64,000 bases of DNA from Marmoricola sp. (GTDB taxonomy: Bacteria; Actinomycetota; Actinomycetes; Propionibacteriales; Nocardioidaceae). This document shows, piece after piece, positions 36,901 through 43,598 of the stretch. The notes beneath the pieces are model-generated. The model saw only the letters and a list, made by a program, of their open reading frames with translations, did no database searches and was not told where the DNA came from. Made by a program: the position numbers and the translations under genes. The first letter of the stretch is position 1. Each line of letters begins with the position of its first letter. The stretch spans positions 1-64,000 of the forward strand of contig JAOPYE010000010.1 in the NCBI GenBank assembly GCA_025964775.1, given 5' to 3'.

Positions 36901-38549
36901 GTCGCCTCCAGCACGTTCGCGAACTGCGGGGCGCCGGTCTTCGGATCGGCCGCCTCGATCGAGAAGACCGTGCCGTCTCCTGGCTGACCAGCCGACCACC
37001 CGTCCGCGGTCAGGGTCAGCTCGTGGTCCCCGGTGATCGAGGCGATGGTGCCGACCGACGTGCCCGCGGTGACCTTGCGCCCCACGAGGTCGACGCCGGA
37101 GGTGTTGTCGGGGCCGTTGAAGTCCACGCCGGTCGCGCTCAGCCCGGTGGCGGTGTACGTCCCGGTGCCGGTGGTCGGAGCGCCGAGCGGGTTCAGTTCG
37201 AGGTCGCTGACGCCGCCACGGGTCGTGCGGATGGTGAAGTTGACGACCTTGGTGGTCGGGTCGAAGGTGGCAGCGTCCGCGCCGCCGAGCACGTCGACGG
37301 TCCATCCGGAGTCGGCGTAGTGGGCCGAGTCGAGGGCGGCGAGCATGTCCTGAAGCGAAGCGAACTTCGGCTGGCCCGGAGTCTGGTCGCTCGGGTCGGC
37401 GTCCGGCACCTGGTCGGCGAGGAACGCCTTGATGCCGCCGACAGCGTCGATGGCATTGCCGATCGTCCCGCGCATCAGTGGGAGGTTGCCGTCTTTGGCG
37501 TTCTGCATCCCGATGATCGCCGAAGCGGCCTGGGAGAGCCCAGCGGCGAGGTCGCGAGGCGTCAGGGTCAGGAACGGCTTGGCCTCGTCCGGGACCACCG
37601 CAGTGACGGCAGGTGCGTCGAAGCTGGCCGGTGCCGCCGAGCTCAGGTCGACCGTTGCCCCGACACTCGGAAGTCCTGCCACCAGGTCGTTGGCGCGCGG
37701 CACGGCAACGAGATGGCCGGTGAGCGTACCGGTCCGCGTCACGGTGACCAGGCCGGTGCCGGCGCCGTTGGCGGCAAGCTCCCCGTCGTTGGGCGCGGGC
37801 GTGGCGGGGTTGTCGAACGCGAGGGAACCGGCGGCGTCGTTGTCGGGGTTGGCCCAGCTCGTGGCGACGGTGCTGTCGAGGTAGTAGTCGGCGGTGCCAG
37901 CAGCGCCCACCACCTTGACGCCGAGGATGCCGAGGCCGGCGTCGAGCTGCTTGCCGGCCGGCAGGTCCGCCGTGGTCTCGATCGCCATCGCAGGCTTGGT
38001 CAGGCTCGCCTGTCCCGACACGGCGTCGTAGACGAAGGTGAACGAACCTGTCAGCGTGCCGGTGACGTCGATCCCGCTGCCGGTGGACAGGCTGAGCGTG
38101 CCGTTCTGATCGTGGATGTCCAGACCCGCATCCTGGGTGACGGTGCGGGTGAAGCCGACGGTGATCGAGTGGTCATCCGGCATCGTGGTCGTGAAGTCCC
38201 AGCCATTTCCGTCCGCGCCTGCGATGTAGGCCGCCAGGTCCGTGAGCGATGCCTGGTTGCCCGCGTTCCCCAGTTGACCGGTGGCGCCCAGCACATCCGA
38301 GAACGCCGTCTTGAGCTGCACGGAACCGGCCGGGGTGACGGCAAGCGTCGGAAGCTGTTTGGCCAGCGCCGTGCTCGAAGCCACTTGCGGCAGGAAGTCG
38401 GTCGCGAACCGGGTGAAGAAACCCGTCACAGCAGTGGTCGCAGCGTCAGGCCCAGCAGCCTGGGCCGCGGGCGCCACGGTGACACCGAGGGTGGCCACGA
38501 CGGCCAGCGAGACAGTAGACGCGAGTATGGACTTGTAACGTGACTGCAT
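27912..38549 (-). CDS. Giant secreted RTX-type calcium-binding protein
   Basis: One 10.6-kb frame for about 3545 residues. The N-terminus is a Sec signal peptide (QSRYKSILASTVSLAVVATLG, cleavage near AQAAGP); I prefer ATG 38549 over a start 11 codons upstream. About 2000 residues of beta-rich domains follow, including two short modules with VGRKVTAG/IGRQVVVG strands and a FnIII-like segment. From about residue 2085 to 3330 come dense nonapeptide calcium-binding repeats (GGxGxDxLxG type), partly in large super-repeats, then a non-repeat C-terminal domain ending NACSGF. No type I secretion genes or sortase motif accompany it. A surface or released adhesin or matrix protein is likely. Confidence 0.93.
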   Translation of the reverse strand: MQSRYKSILASTVSLAVVATLGVTVAPAAQAAGPDAATTAVTGFFTRFATDFLPQVASSTALAKQLPTLAVTPAGSVQLKTAFSDVLGATGQLGNAGNQASLTDLAAYIAGADGNGWDFTTTMPDDHSITVGFTRTVTQDAGLDIHDQNGTLSLSTGSGIDVTGTLTGSFTFVYDAVSGQASLTKPAMAIETTADLPAGKQLDAGLGILGVKVVGAAGTADYYLDSTVATSWANPDNDAAGSLAFDNPATPAPNDGELAANGAGTGLVTVTRTGTLTGHLVAVPRANDLVAGLPSVGATVDLSSAAPASFDAPAVTAVVPDEAKPFLTLTPRDLAAGLSQAASAIIGMQNAKDGNLPLMRGTIGNAIDAVGGIKAFLADQVPDADPSDQTPGQPKFASLQDMLAALDSAHYADSGWTVDVLGGADAATFDPTTKVVNFTIRTTRGGVSDLELNPLGAPTTGTGTYTATGLSATGVDFNGPDNTSGVDLVGRKVTAGTSVGTIASITGDHELTLTADGWSAGQPGDGTVFSIEAADPKTGAPQFANVLEATTGIATANADLSTAKVTPDVTVTLPMALDLSAPLTYVDGAGDTVPDCDPSAATAPCPFKQVDGSGLGRVINSLPLASDRVMLRQSARDVLVANADITSPVQINTSSGFLALTLGGSVHLTVPAGQHLQTLALTGTGDIPIPAFVEDVRKQAIGDPSSPDVFSQVLGGSVTATVDVTVDGAPDAFATGENSTTLTLTADVADLADGVDTGEVTVTPADQDRADLLKALNFEPNNPTSLYGGVREALKRVGSDLTTMTGGGLDVPIPFVGSSVSQLIGAGASGADGVSYTQNAAVPAAGGNPAVPATTTLTDPGAAFGPAFIGRQVVVGSTLATIVDQTATTLVLAPQFTSAPADNTPYLVENELLGAVHVLEALTPATLQDALGMAQTSLGHASTIGFGLVKDSGGDPQLRLDLTWHRAYAVAAPVSLEFGQNQLVGGSAGGELKLTASGTVKLRLFLPLTAAAMLHPIDNTLVDKSASKVNFDVSVDAGAAHLGASVGPVSLDLGTAAEPGSFHAGFGVEATGTATGDTPSLGDFFTSGFHIGLTNGGACTEAADILCADFPMFVSGAKVPGGDLTVNTALGSGDNLTDVFGGTATTVVLPTGLQQIIDGEPFKFDTLAQGLQQYLFYTEGALRTASNNGEMPVIGKDLQAGADFMGATRAKIDEFISENGDPSTVGGATTLLTTTLANKLGIVVNGPTGVQVGFTCKLTLVPPEAPSGSPTGAASGDATDYLYKVVSTYKNSASPPATVESKPSDPSAVVSNAATLSATKYNTVTWAKATGANGYKILRATQTTPGGGGTPTVSAYTLVGTVGDVATYDDKGATSTAYTAATFNPGLPGTVCPDDTPVTKIEGVTLGLVLGQGDVSAKDGCTDSATRGNCLGGKLPVDLGIPGLSLKTGDSGSVSGKVGWALDLKIGMSRSKGFYVDTSNTDEFEVGAALALDKAASGPDLQAQLAIIKVDVTKNPGAGPEFVGHFGIDIKAPGDTLTLAAMARTRVADAITVSVEAKVDIDWHLAASVDAALPGVATDFKLGWAWGANTGKTPSNTSGLAIKFDHVTLDAGEFFGKALKPYLQQVVDATKPLQPVLDTIFTPMPVISDLSKAAGGDDITIATLAETFSTIAGGPKIKPFLDAIKTVKQFLAGVKCDGASCGVDIGSFELDPGRAATTSVSAGNATTLIDPAKTAPNPGASTAIASKDTSGQMSNTAKRALAGLSFPVIDDPTILFDLISGGDIPLVEFDSGPLTLGFQFQKSFGPIYAPPPVMMVIGGGASVTMRIAAGFDTYGIRRAIETGEGAQVLDSLYFKTVDKDGTPIPVVQFTGYLEAGASVSIGVLEVGVVGGIKLTVGFYWNDPNNDGKFRLSEFGAAVANNPICLFNVGGELSLYIKVFVTIGFSPFSVSFDFTLINIKLLDFNLKPNCTPPPPRLGGTSGGVLYVFAGRFGGGGPRGDALWAANNKAETWVVRQVPAYSDEDGAHAASVDVRGLGITESFPDTAASPITAVVFDGRGYTGDLTVTFTGGSAPVKDAKPGAFTKKSVVFTGDGNDVIRTGEGDSWVDSGAGADNITTLDRTDLSQPADSVESHVAGGPGADTITVGNGKDTVTGDGSLRFATLTNETVDLAPIKTGTTVLADPVDVANLQDPTDANLFATNPTGSGNDQIAAGLGTDVLSGNGGVDTIGTANDSTLADSAAIKGTANEALYRGHDSVLVGGAGGDVMKSGSANDKLYTGAKTDIDEFATGSGDDPADRNTVDTGAGSDTVYGSNGIDFVTTHSTTSQKAIVYGGGADDVLTGGQGSDEIYGGPGNDYIVAAPATVGEPGSASDVLGSARAVGVLPGASTSTKKLVGGTGSDRIYGSDGPSTIFGDTTTDACTVQSNPVSKQPTETNVAGDAADLIFGGNGVDVVNAGGGNDWVYAAGGADRVCGNSGDDHLYGGDDADLIYGGSGADQAYGEAGADQVYGNDGADALYGGAGADRLQGNAGADWLVGGTEADVLLGGTSAAGTPDGADVLLGAEGADVLIGDNAQTDVLASAPYPADLGSSDATLGGNDYLAGGDDADHAYGGLGDDTIYGGNGDDYAEGNPGTDHIWGEAGDDDIIGGSSELASGLFTGSEPGRPDTGDFLYGGDGQDVITGDNATVTRGGTAHPATVGRGLTTLRGVDLADESAGSPTGIAGGDVIQGGTGTDVVFGQRGDDTISLGDGSDYGEGGPGTDVIHGDAGDDDIVGGSFTPASGAVASAIGQPDGGDTLSGDAGEDVVLGDNGSLTRPVLTGLPLLASPLTVNRVTAQRLIAPYDLGDSPVAGTSGPDTITGDAGSDVLLGQGGNDQADGGSEADYVEGGQGTDLVLGGTGDDDLVGGSSATTATNAAGAIGQPDGADNVYGGDGSDVVIGDNGLLTRVTTGRDWRTNRADATQTGLVPGRAITLYDLNGAVPAVANTTHSAADSLSGQAGVDVILGQDGNDAVSGGGDDDYVEGEGGADVIHGDTALTAAEIVPAPVASAWATPVVDTAPVTEGQDDLVGGSSRQGYRDGNDVIHGDGNDDFVVGDNGSIARVLVGTTEKVYDQRYGGTRTGHAKVRVAGGGATSTRFCPTTGSTATSTCEVAGAFGADTLFGDAGQDVMYGQDGADTIWGGAGDDDLYGELGADVLYGEGGDDAILGDRGGVQDRYETGARSTTTTLTQPPQMTYKSRLLDSVSREADLLHDVNGTDFVGGASSAPMPLDGITFGGNDRIRGGDGHDSIHAGAGDDLVNGDSGGDAVFGDRGNDVLWGGLGRTCAPTDAACLADPGATGEWIDHLVGGKGEDVIDWRPRGVYGTGPTFTGRTCSTSTAPVTTKKDGTTDPCSWFEMTGRDDDVATTPTTLANNQHHQGVDWIYGGWDRDVMQADLADNGPNPGDRLIDWSGVYNLYSHCNAAYGGFNDLRSPSPAIQSFLQAWATGIGAGRPGNPGTPDVLTPGTSAYDELALVYTADGKDHATGSAYPTTPGHFDDANACSGF
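29230..30630 (-). repeat. RTX super-repeats inside the giant gene
   Basis: Four long units recur within the RTX region. Each starts with DDD(I/L)VGGS or DDLVGGSS and continues through PDGxDxxxGDxGxDVVxGDNG and TR to YDL and, after GTD or GAD, back to the next unit. Unit starts fall near 30611, 30231, 29838 and 29345, spaced about 380, 393 and 493 bp. They point to internal tandem duplication. Confidence 0.7.
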
Positions 38550-38582
38550 GGGGGGTCCCGGAGCGTGATGGCTCAGACCCAA

Positions 38583-38842
38583 ACGGCTCTGAGCGATGTC
38601 GGAGCATGGCGGTCACCATCCGTATCGCGTCGTCCTGCGAGCGGAGTGTTGATCGTTGATCATTGCGGCACTGTCGAGTCTTCATGACAATCACGCATTC
38701 ATGGGAAAATTCGCTAATTTTTAGCAAACCGAATCAAAGGGAACCCTGACGGGGGTCGACTGCCATCGGCAGACCGGCTCTGACCTGCGGAAACGTAGAT
38801 GGGAGACGGTCTAGGCCACGCGCATCGGTGCCGACCGCGCAC
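38583..38842 (-). promoter_or_regulatory. AT-rich upstream region of the giant RTX gene
   Basis: The 260 bp between the giant gene and the membrane protein gene at 38843 is the AT-richest stretch nearby. At 38711-38727 GCTAA-TTT-TTAGC forms a small palindrome within a run of A and T. No confident -35/-10 pair was found. It should hold the promoter of the RTX gene. Confidence 0.4.
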
Positions 38843-39325
38843 TCAGTGAGGTTCGTCGCTAGCTCCGGTGCCACCCGGCGGGTGCGGCGTGAGGAACAAG
38901 ATCACGACGTATCCCGCGATCGCCAGGCACGCCCCGATTCCCATACTCAGGGAGGCGCCGTCGGCTTCGGTGCCAACAAACCTTGCTCCACTCATCGCGG
39001 CACCAACGATCACCACGAGGTTGACCGAGGTGATCGTGACCCACACCGAGTTGGCGATCCGCACCGATCGAACCACGGCGGTCAGCGCTGTGACGATCAG
39101 CAGCAGCCCGAGGGTTGCATGCAGCACGACCGCCGCCGGTCCGTTGGTGACCGCCCTTCCGAACCCGCTGAGCACGCTGGCTCCGGAATCCGAACCCGGA
39201 AGAGTCACGTAGACGTTGACCCCGATCCCCAATGCGGTCTCGAGAAGCAACATGATGACGGCGGCAAGTGCGTTCGCGCGCAGCCCACGGATCGCTCTGC
39301 TTCGAGCCTCGCCCGACATGGTCAC
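38843..39325 (-). CDS. Four-helix membrane protein
   Basis: A 160-residue hydrophobic protein with four predicted membrane segments (about 16-36, 63-85, 92-112 and 130-150). It resembles small uncharacterised actinobacterial membrane proteins, and no motif gives a function. The GTG start overlaps the stop of the SDR gene (GTGA); ATG at 39319 is the alternative. It is co-transcribed with that SDR and regulated together, perhaps by the divergent MarR at 40202. Confidence 0.8.
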   Translation of the reverse strand: MTMSGEARSRAIRGLRANALAAVIMLLLETALGIGVNVYVTLPGSDSGASVLSGFGRAVTNGPAAVVLHATLGLLLIVTALTAVVRSVRIANSVWVTITSVNLVVIVGAAMSGARFVGTEADGASLSMGIGACLAIAGYVVILFLTPHPPGGTGASDEPH

Positions 39326-40131
39326 ACCATGACCTTTCCGCCCGCGACGTCCATGGTCGTGCCGGTGACCCAGCTCGATGCGTTCGAGGCGAGAAACAGA
39401 GCAGCCGCCGCGACATCGGCGGGCTGGCCGATCCTGCCCAACGGGAAGCTGGCGCCGAGCTTCTGCAATTGCTCAGCAGTCATCCGTGCGCGCATCCGAT
39501 CGTTCTCGACCGCTGAAGGAGCAAGGCAGTTCGCGCGAATCCCGCGGCCGGCGAACTCGCCGGCAATGTGCCGAGTGAACGCAACCACGCCTGCCTTCGC
39601 CGCGGCATACGCCGCTGCCGCCTGAGCTGCTTGCCGCGCGGCCGCAGATGCCATCGTCACGACCACGCCGCTCCCACCCTCAACCATCTCCGGCAGGAAA
39701 GCGCGCACGGTCAAGAAGGTTGAGGTCAGCTCGCTGTCGACAATCTGCTGCCAGCGCTCCAGCGTCTCGGTCTCGGTCGGCGACGGCATGCCGTTGCCGC
39801 CGGCAAAGGGCATCACGATGCCGACAGGACCAAGGTGTGTGCGCACTTGCTTCGACATCGCCGCCACCTGGTCAGGATCTGTGCAGTCGGCTACCAGGCC
39901 GATGCACCGACCACCCTGTGACTCGATGTCCGCAACAACCTCTCCCAGAGCGGTGTCGTCGCGTCCTACGACTGCGACGGCGACCCCGTTGCGTGCCAGC
40001 GCGCGCGCCGTCTCCGCACCGATGCCGCGGGACCCGCCCGTGACGACTGCGGTCTTGCCCTGGAGATCGGGGTAGGTCGCGTGACTTGAACCGATCGGGA
40101 CGTTGCCCTCATCGATGTGCAGGATCGTCAT
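39322..40131 (-). CDS. Short-chain dehydrogenase/reductase
   Basis: Classical SDR of 269 residues with NAD(P)-binding TGGSRGIGAETARAL, a variant of the central NNAG (FAGG), catalytic Ser in VVTMASAAA, and YAAAKAG (YxxxK). The C-terminus AAAALFLASNASSWVTGTTMDVAGG is the usual substrate-loop and dimer end. It overlaps the membrane-protein gene downstream and is divergent from the MarR gene at 40202, with an imperfect palindrome between. Fatty acyl or alcohol substrates are typical; none is established here. Confidence 0.93.
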   Translation of the reverse strand: MTILHIDEGNVPIGSSHATYPDLQGKTAVVTGGSRGIGAETARALARNGVAVAVVGRDDTALGEVVADIESQGGRCIGLVADCTDPDQVAAMSKQVRTHLGPVGIVMPFAGGNGMPSPTETETLERWQQIVDSELTSTFLTVRAFLPEMVEGGSGVVVTMASAAARQAAQAAAAYAAAKAGVVAFTRHIAGEFAGRGIRANCLAPSAVENDRMRARMTAEQLQKLGASFPLGRIGQPADVAAAALFLASNASSWVTGTTMDVAGGKVMV

Positions 40132-40154
40132 GTGACGACCCTAGAAGGAAGAAT

Positions 40155-40183
40155 CTTCGATGTCAAACCATTTGATGTCGAAG
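40155..40183. promoter_or_regulatory. MarR operator between SDR and MarR genes
   Basis: A 29-bp inverted repeat with 13-bp arms, CTTCGATGTCAAA and TTTGATGTCGAAG around CCA. The arms match at all but two symmetrical positions. It lies next to both divergent starts (40131 and 40202). Confidence 0.75.
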
Positions 40184-40201
40184 TCTTGGTACACTAGGTC
40201 G

Positions 40202-40684
40202 ATGCAGGTACCGAATCCACCCTTTGCTTCCCCGATCGGCCTGCACCTCACCCGCTCGGCACGCGCCGTCGGGCGTGCCTTCGATGAGGCGCTCGCGTCC
40301 TCGGGTGGCTCGTTGTCCACCTGGCTGATCCTGCTTCAGGTCGTTATCAGCCCGACGTCGAACCAACGCGAGCTAGCCGATGCTGTGGGCCTCGGCCAAG
40401 CCACCCTGACGCATCACCTCAACGGCATGGAAAAAGATGGATTGCTCACCCGGCGGCGTGATCCCGACAACCGCCGGATCCACATCGTGGAGCTCACGCC
40501 TGACGGCGATGCCCTCTTCCACCAGTTGCGGTCGACCGCGATGGCGTTCGATGCGGCGCTGCGCACGGGGTTGGCGGATAGCGAGCTCGACGCTGTCCGA
40601 GCCGTGCTCGACGTACTGGTGGCGAATGCTGAGGCACACGTCCATCCGCGCGATCGAACTGGCGACGACCCGTCGGAACGCTGA
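40202..40684 (+). CDS. MarR-family transcriptional regulator
   Basis: A 160-residue winged-helix regulator. The core contains NQRELADAVGLGQATLTHHLNGMEKDGLLTRRRDPDNRR with the MarR wing, and the final helices are dimerisation elements. I take ATG 40202 because the upstream in-frame ATGs lie inside the operator. It is divergent from the SDR-membrane protein pair and shares a palindromic gap with them, so it likely controls that pair and itself. Confidence 0.92.
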   Translation: MQVPNPPFASPIGLHLTRSARAVGRAFDEALASSGGSLSTWLILLQVVISPTSNQRELADAVGLGQATLTHHLNGMEKDGLLTRRRDPDNRRIHIVELTPDGDALFHQLRSTAMAFDAALRTGLADSELDAVRAVLDVLVANAEAHVHPRDRTGDDPSER

Positions 40685-40768
40685 GGGCGCGGCCATGGTT
40701 GCCTCTTATCTGCGAGGCGGGTTCCACTGGTACCCACAGGGCAGACGGCCACCGATCTAGGAGCGCGG

Positions 40769-41407
40769 GTGTCACTCACACGGGTCCACAACATGTCTAT
40801 TTCACTCGACGGTTTCGCTACTGGCGAGCCCCAATCCATCGAGGCGCCATTCGGCCACGCGGGCCAGCGCTTGCACGAGTGGATGTTCGCCACCCGGTAC
40901 TGGGATGCGGACGGAACCGCTGGAGTCGACGACGCGTTCGCGCAACGCCACAGTGACGGCATCGGCGCCGAAATCATGGGTGCCAACAAGTTCGGCCCAC
41001 CTGGCTGGCAAGACGACCCGGAGTGGAAGGGCTGGTGGGGAACGAACCCACCGTTCCATACCCCTGTCTTCGTGCTCACCCACAACGTGCGGAATTCGAT
41101 CGAGATGGACGGCGGCACCACCTTCCACTTCCTCGACGCCGCCCCGGCTGAGGCGCTGCAGATCGCCCGAGAAGCAGCCGCGGGACACGACGTGCGGATC
41201 GGTGGCGGGCCTACGGTGGTACGCGCATTCCTCGCGGCCCGGCTCGTCGACCACATGCACCTCGTCCAGGTCCCGATCGTGCTTGGACGCGGCGTCCGTA
41301 TCTGGGACGGCCTCGAGGCCCTTGAGGCGGCGTACGACGTCGAGGCAGTTTCGTCCCCCAGTCGCGTCACGCATCTCACGTTCACCCGCAAGATCGCAGT
41401 CAAGTAG
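40769..41407 (+). CDS. RibD C-terminal / dihydrofolate reductase-like protein
   Basis: A 212-residue DHFR-fold protein of the group often annotated dihydrofolate reductase family, distinct from true FolA. It begins TRVHNMSISLDGFATGEPQ, carries EIMGANKFGPPGW, PVFVLTHN, and the nucleotide-binding VRIGGGPTVVRAFLAARLVDHMHLVQVPIVLGRG. The start is GTG 40769. It probably reduces a small heterocycle with NAD(P)H. It stands alone after the MarR gene and before a TetR module. Confidence 0.9.
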   Translation: MSLTRVHNMSISLDGFATGEPQSIEAPFGHAGQRLHEWMFATRYWDADGTAGVDDAFAQRHSDGIGAEIMGANKFGPPGWQDDPEWKGWWGTNPPFHTPVFVLTHNVRNSIEMDGGTTFHFLDAAPAEALQIAREAAAGHDVRIGGGPTVVRAFLAARLVDHMHLVQVPIVLGRGVRIWDGLEALEAAYDVEAVSSPSRVTHLTFTRKIAVK

Positions 41408-41447
41408 TCGCGTCATTCCGCCGGGAGAACTCCAGGAGCTGGTGCGC

Positions 41448-41535
41448 TGACATTTGTCACGGTCATGTTTTCGCTTCAGTATTCATTGACGTCAAATGTA
41501 TTTTGTGTCAGTGTCGAGTGACATGAAAATGACAC
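41448..41535. promoter_or_regulatory. TGACA/TGTCA half-site array before the TetR gene
   Basis: Palindromes TGACATTTGTCA (41448-41459) and TTGACGTCAA (41486-41495), then GTGTCA (41505-41510), TGACAT (41519-41524) and TGACAC (41530-41535), all close to the TetR start. The repetition of one half-site suggests TetR autoregulation. Confidence 0.5.
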
Positions 41536-42116
41536 GGACCTACACGATGGGCGCTCGAGCCGAGGCAGTCGCTGAAACCAGACGGCGAATCATCGACGCG
41601 CATTTCGAGCTCGGGCGGGAGCGGATGTTCCCCGACATCTCGCTCGAGGACGTCGCGGCAGCGGCCGGCGTCAGCGTCCAGACCATCCTGCGCCATTTTC
41701 AGACGCGTGCCGGACTGACCGAGGCGACCATGGACCACGCGATCGCCGTGGTGACCGAGGAACGTCACGCGCCCGTCGGTGATGTCGACGCAGCAGTTGC
41801 CGCGATCGTCGGACACTACGAAGACCGCGGCCAGACGGCGCTCCTGATGCTGGCCCAGGAGGCCTCGGACCCGCAGGTTGCCGAGCTGACCCGTCGTGGC
41901 CGCGCCATGCACCGCACCTGGGTGACCGACGTCTTCGCACCCTTCATCGGCCCCCGTGACCCCTTGATCGACCTGCTCGTGGTGGCGACCGACGTCTACA
42001 CCTGGAAGCTGTTGCGCATCGATCGCCGCCATTCGCAGGCACGCACCGAAAAGCTCATCTGCCGCATGGCGAGATCACTCCTCGAAAGCGCCCAGCAGAA
42101 AGGAAGATCGTCATGA
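41523..42116 (+). CDS. TetR-family regulator of the glycosyltransferase
   Basis: TetR protein of about 197 residues from ATG 41523 (another ATG 27 bp upstream lies among the half-sites). Its HTH reads RRIIDAHFELGRERMFPDISLEDVAAAAGVSVQTILRHFQTRAGLTEA, with HF in place of the usual YYHF. The ligand domain follows, ending SLLESAQQKGRSS. The stop overlaps the glycosyltransferase start as ATGA, so the two are made together. It probably represses this two-gene operon through the upstream TGACA/TGTCA sites. Confidence 0.92.
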   Translation: MKMTRTYTMGARAEAVAETRRRIIDAHFELGRERMFPDISLEDVAAAAGVSVQTILRHFQTRAGLTEATMDHAIAVVTEERHAPVGDVDAAVAAIVGHYEDRGQTALLMLAQEASDPQVAELTRRGRAMHRTWVTDVFAPFIGPRDPLIDLLVVATDVYTWKLLRIDRRHSQARTEKLICRMARSLLESAQQKGRSS

Positions 42117-43210
42117 GCAATGTCCTCTTCATCACGTGGGACGGGGGCGGAAACGTCCCACCGGCACTAGGAATCGCCGCCGAGCTCCAGCAGCGCGGCC
42201 ATCGCGTCCGCGTGATGGGGCACCCCGTCCAACAGCCGCAGGTCACGTCCCTGGGGCTGGATTTCACTGCCTTTGACACGGCGCGGGCCTTCACGGCGGT
42301 CGATCACAGCACACCCCTCGACTACCTGGGGGTGTTCGGCGATCGCGCGATGGGTCGCGACGTTGTTGCGGAGATGCGTCGCGAATCCGCAGACCTCGTG
42401 GTCGTCGACTGCATCCTGTTCGGGGCGATGGAAGCGGTCGCGGCCGAACACGTGCCGTACGTGGTGCTGGAGCACATGTACGACGCCTATCTGGTACGCA
42501 AGTGGTTGCGCGGCCCCATGGGTGTCGGGATGGCGGTCAAACGAATCGCCACGAGGCGGCTTCTGAGCGGCGCAGCCGCGCGCCTGGTCGCGTGCTCGCC
42601 GGAACTCGATCCCGCGGCCAGCGACCCACGACCGAGCAACCTCCACTACACCGGCCCTGTGGTGGCGGGTGTCTCGGCTGCGCCCACCGAGCCGACCGTG
42701 CTCGTCAGTCTCAGCACGGTCAACTTCCCTGGCCAGGCTCGAGCGATGCAGAACATCCTCGATGCGCTCGGCACCCTCGACGTGCACGGCATCGCCACCG
42801 TGGGGCCTTCGATCGGAATCGAGAACCTGACGGCCCCGGCGAACGTCGAGCTCCGCGGGTTCGTCCCGCACGCCGAGCTCCTGCCAACGGTGTCGATGGT
42901 GATCGGGCACGGAGGGCATGCGACCACGATGCTCGCCTTGGCCCACGACCTCCCGGTGCTGGTGATGCCGATGCACCCCATGCTCGACCAGAAGATGGTC
43001 GGGACGTCGCTGGTCGATGCCGGCGTCGGGCGACTGCTGTCCAAGAAGGCGAAGCCTGAGGTGATCGCAACCACGGTGGACGAGCTGGTGAACGAGGGTC
43101 CGCATCGGGCCGCCGCCGCCCGGCTGGGCACCGCCCTACGCGCGGCGTCGGGGGCCATCGCCGGCGCCGAGCTCGTCGAATCGGTCAGCAACAGCCAGGC
43201 CGTCGCCTGA
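42113..43210 (+). CDS. GT1-type glycosyltransferase
   Basis: UDP/TDP-sugar glycosyltransferase of the macrolide/UGT (GT-B) class, 365 residues. The acceptor half begins NVLFITWDGGGNVPPALGIAAELQQRGHRVRVMG. The donor half has VLVSLSTVNFPGQ, a HGGHATTMLALAHDLPVLVMPMHPMLDQ signature (the GT1 His-Gly-Gly region) and a final helix pair. It probably glycosylates a small hydrophobic acceptor such as an antibiotic or xenobiotic. It is translationally coupled to the TetR gene and followed by a terminator at 43249. Confidence 0.92.
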   Translation: MSNVLFITWDGGGNVPPALGIAAELQQRGHRVRVMGHPVQQPQVTSLGLDFTAFDTARAFTAVDHSTPLDYLGVFGDRAMGRDVVAEMRRESADLVVVDCILFGAMEAVAAEHVPYVVLEHMYDAYLVRKWLRGPMGVGMAVKRIATRRLLSGAAARLVACSPELDPAASDPRPSNLHYTGPVVAGVSAAPTEPTVLVSLSTVNFPGQARAMQNILDALGTLDVHGIATVGPSIGIENLTAPANVELRGFVPHAELLPTVSMVIGHGGHATTMLALAHDLPVLVMPMHPMLDQKMVGTSLVDAGVGRLLSKKAKPEVIATTVDELVNEGPHRAAAARLGTALRAASGAIAGAELVESVSNSQAVA

Positions 43211-43248
43211 GGGTGCGAAAGTCCGCGGCGATCAGAGCCGGTTGAGAA

Positions 43249-43286
43249 GCCCGCCGTCGAAGCCCCCGTAGGTCCCGACGGCGGGC
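43249..43286 (+). terminator. Terminator after the glycosyltransferase
   Basis: An 11-bp perfect GC stem (GCCCGCCGTCG / CGACGGCGGGC) with a 16-nt loop, 39 bp after the stop codon. Confidence 0.7.
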
Positions 43287-43598
43287 CCGATCCGGGTCGG
43301 TTGGGAGGGAGACGCGACCACTGGATCCAGTGCGACGGCGCGGCGAGTGCATCCCCCGAGTCACCGTCGAGTTTTGGAGAAGCGGCCACCCGGGTCCCAA
43401 CTCACGGCGCCGTCGCAACCGTTACGTACCCCGGCAGGATCCCGCGAAACAGCTCGTTCCGGATTCGAGACAACACGGTCGAGCGAACCTCTCACGAACC
43501 CAATGTCCTATAAATGCCGTTCGTGTGGTAATAGACCGATTTTGTGGGACCGTGGACTGGTGGCCCGCGACACGGTCCGATGAGAGGGGGGCGCACGG
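43287..43598. other. Gap before the sensor kinase
   Basis: About 310 bp without a supported gene. A TATAAA at 43509-43514 could be a -10 element for the kinase, but no good -35 was seen. Short open frames on both strands are Arg-rich and without family resemblance. Confidence 0.5.

Noticed and set aside
40695-40760. 21-codon peptide (ATG 40695) after the MarR gene
   Set aside because: Only 21 residues, no ribosome-binding site; chance frame is likelier.
43185-43418. 77-codon minus-strand frame before the sensor kinase
   Set aside because: Arg-rich, crosses the terminator, no family resemblance.
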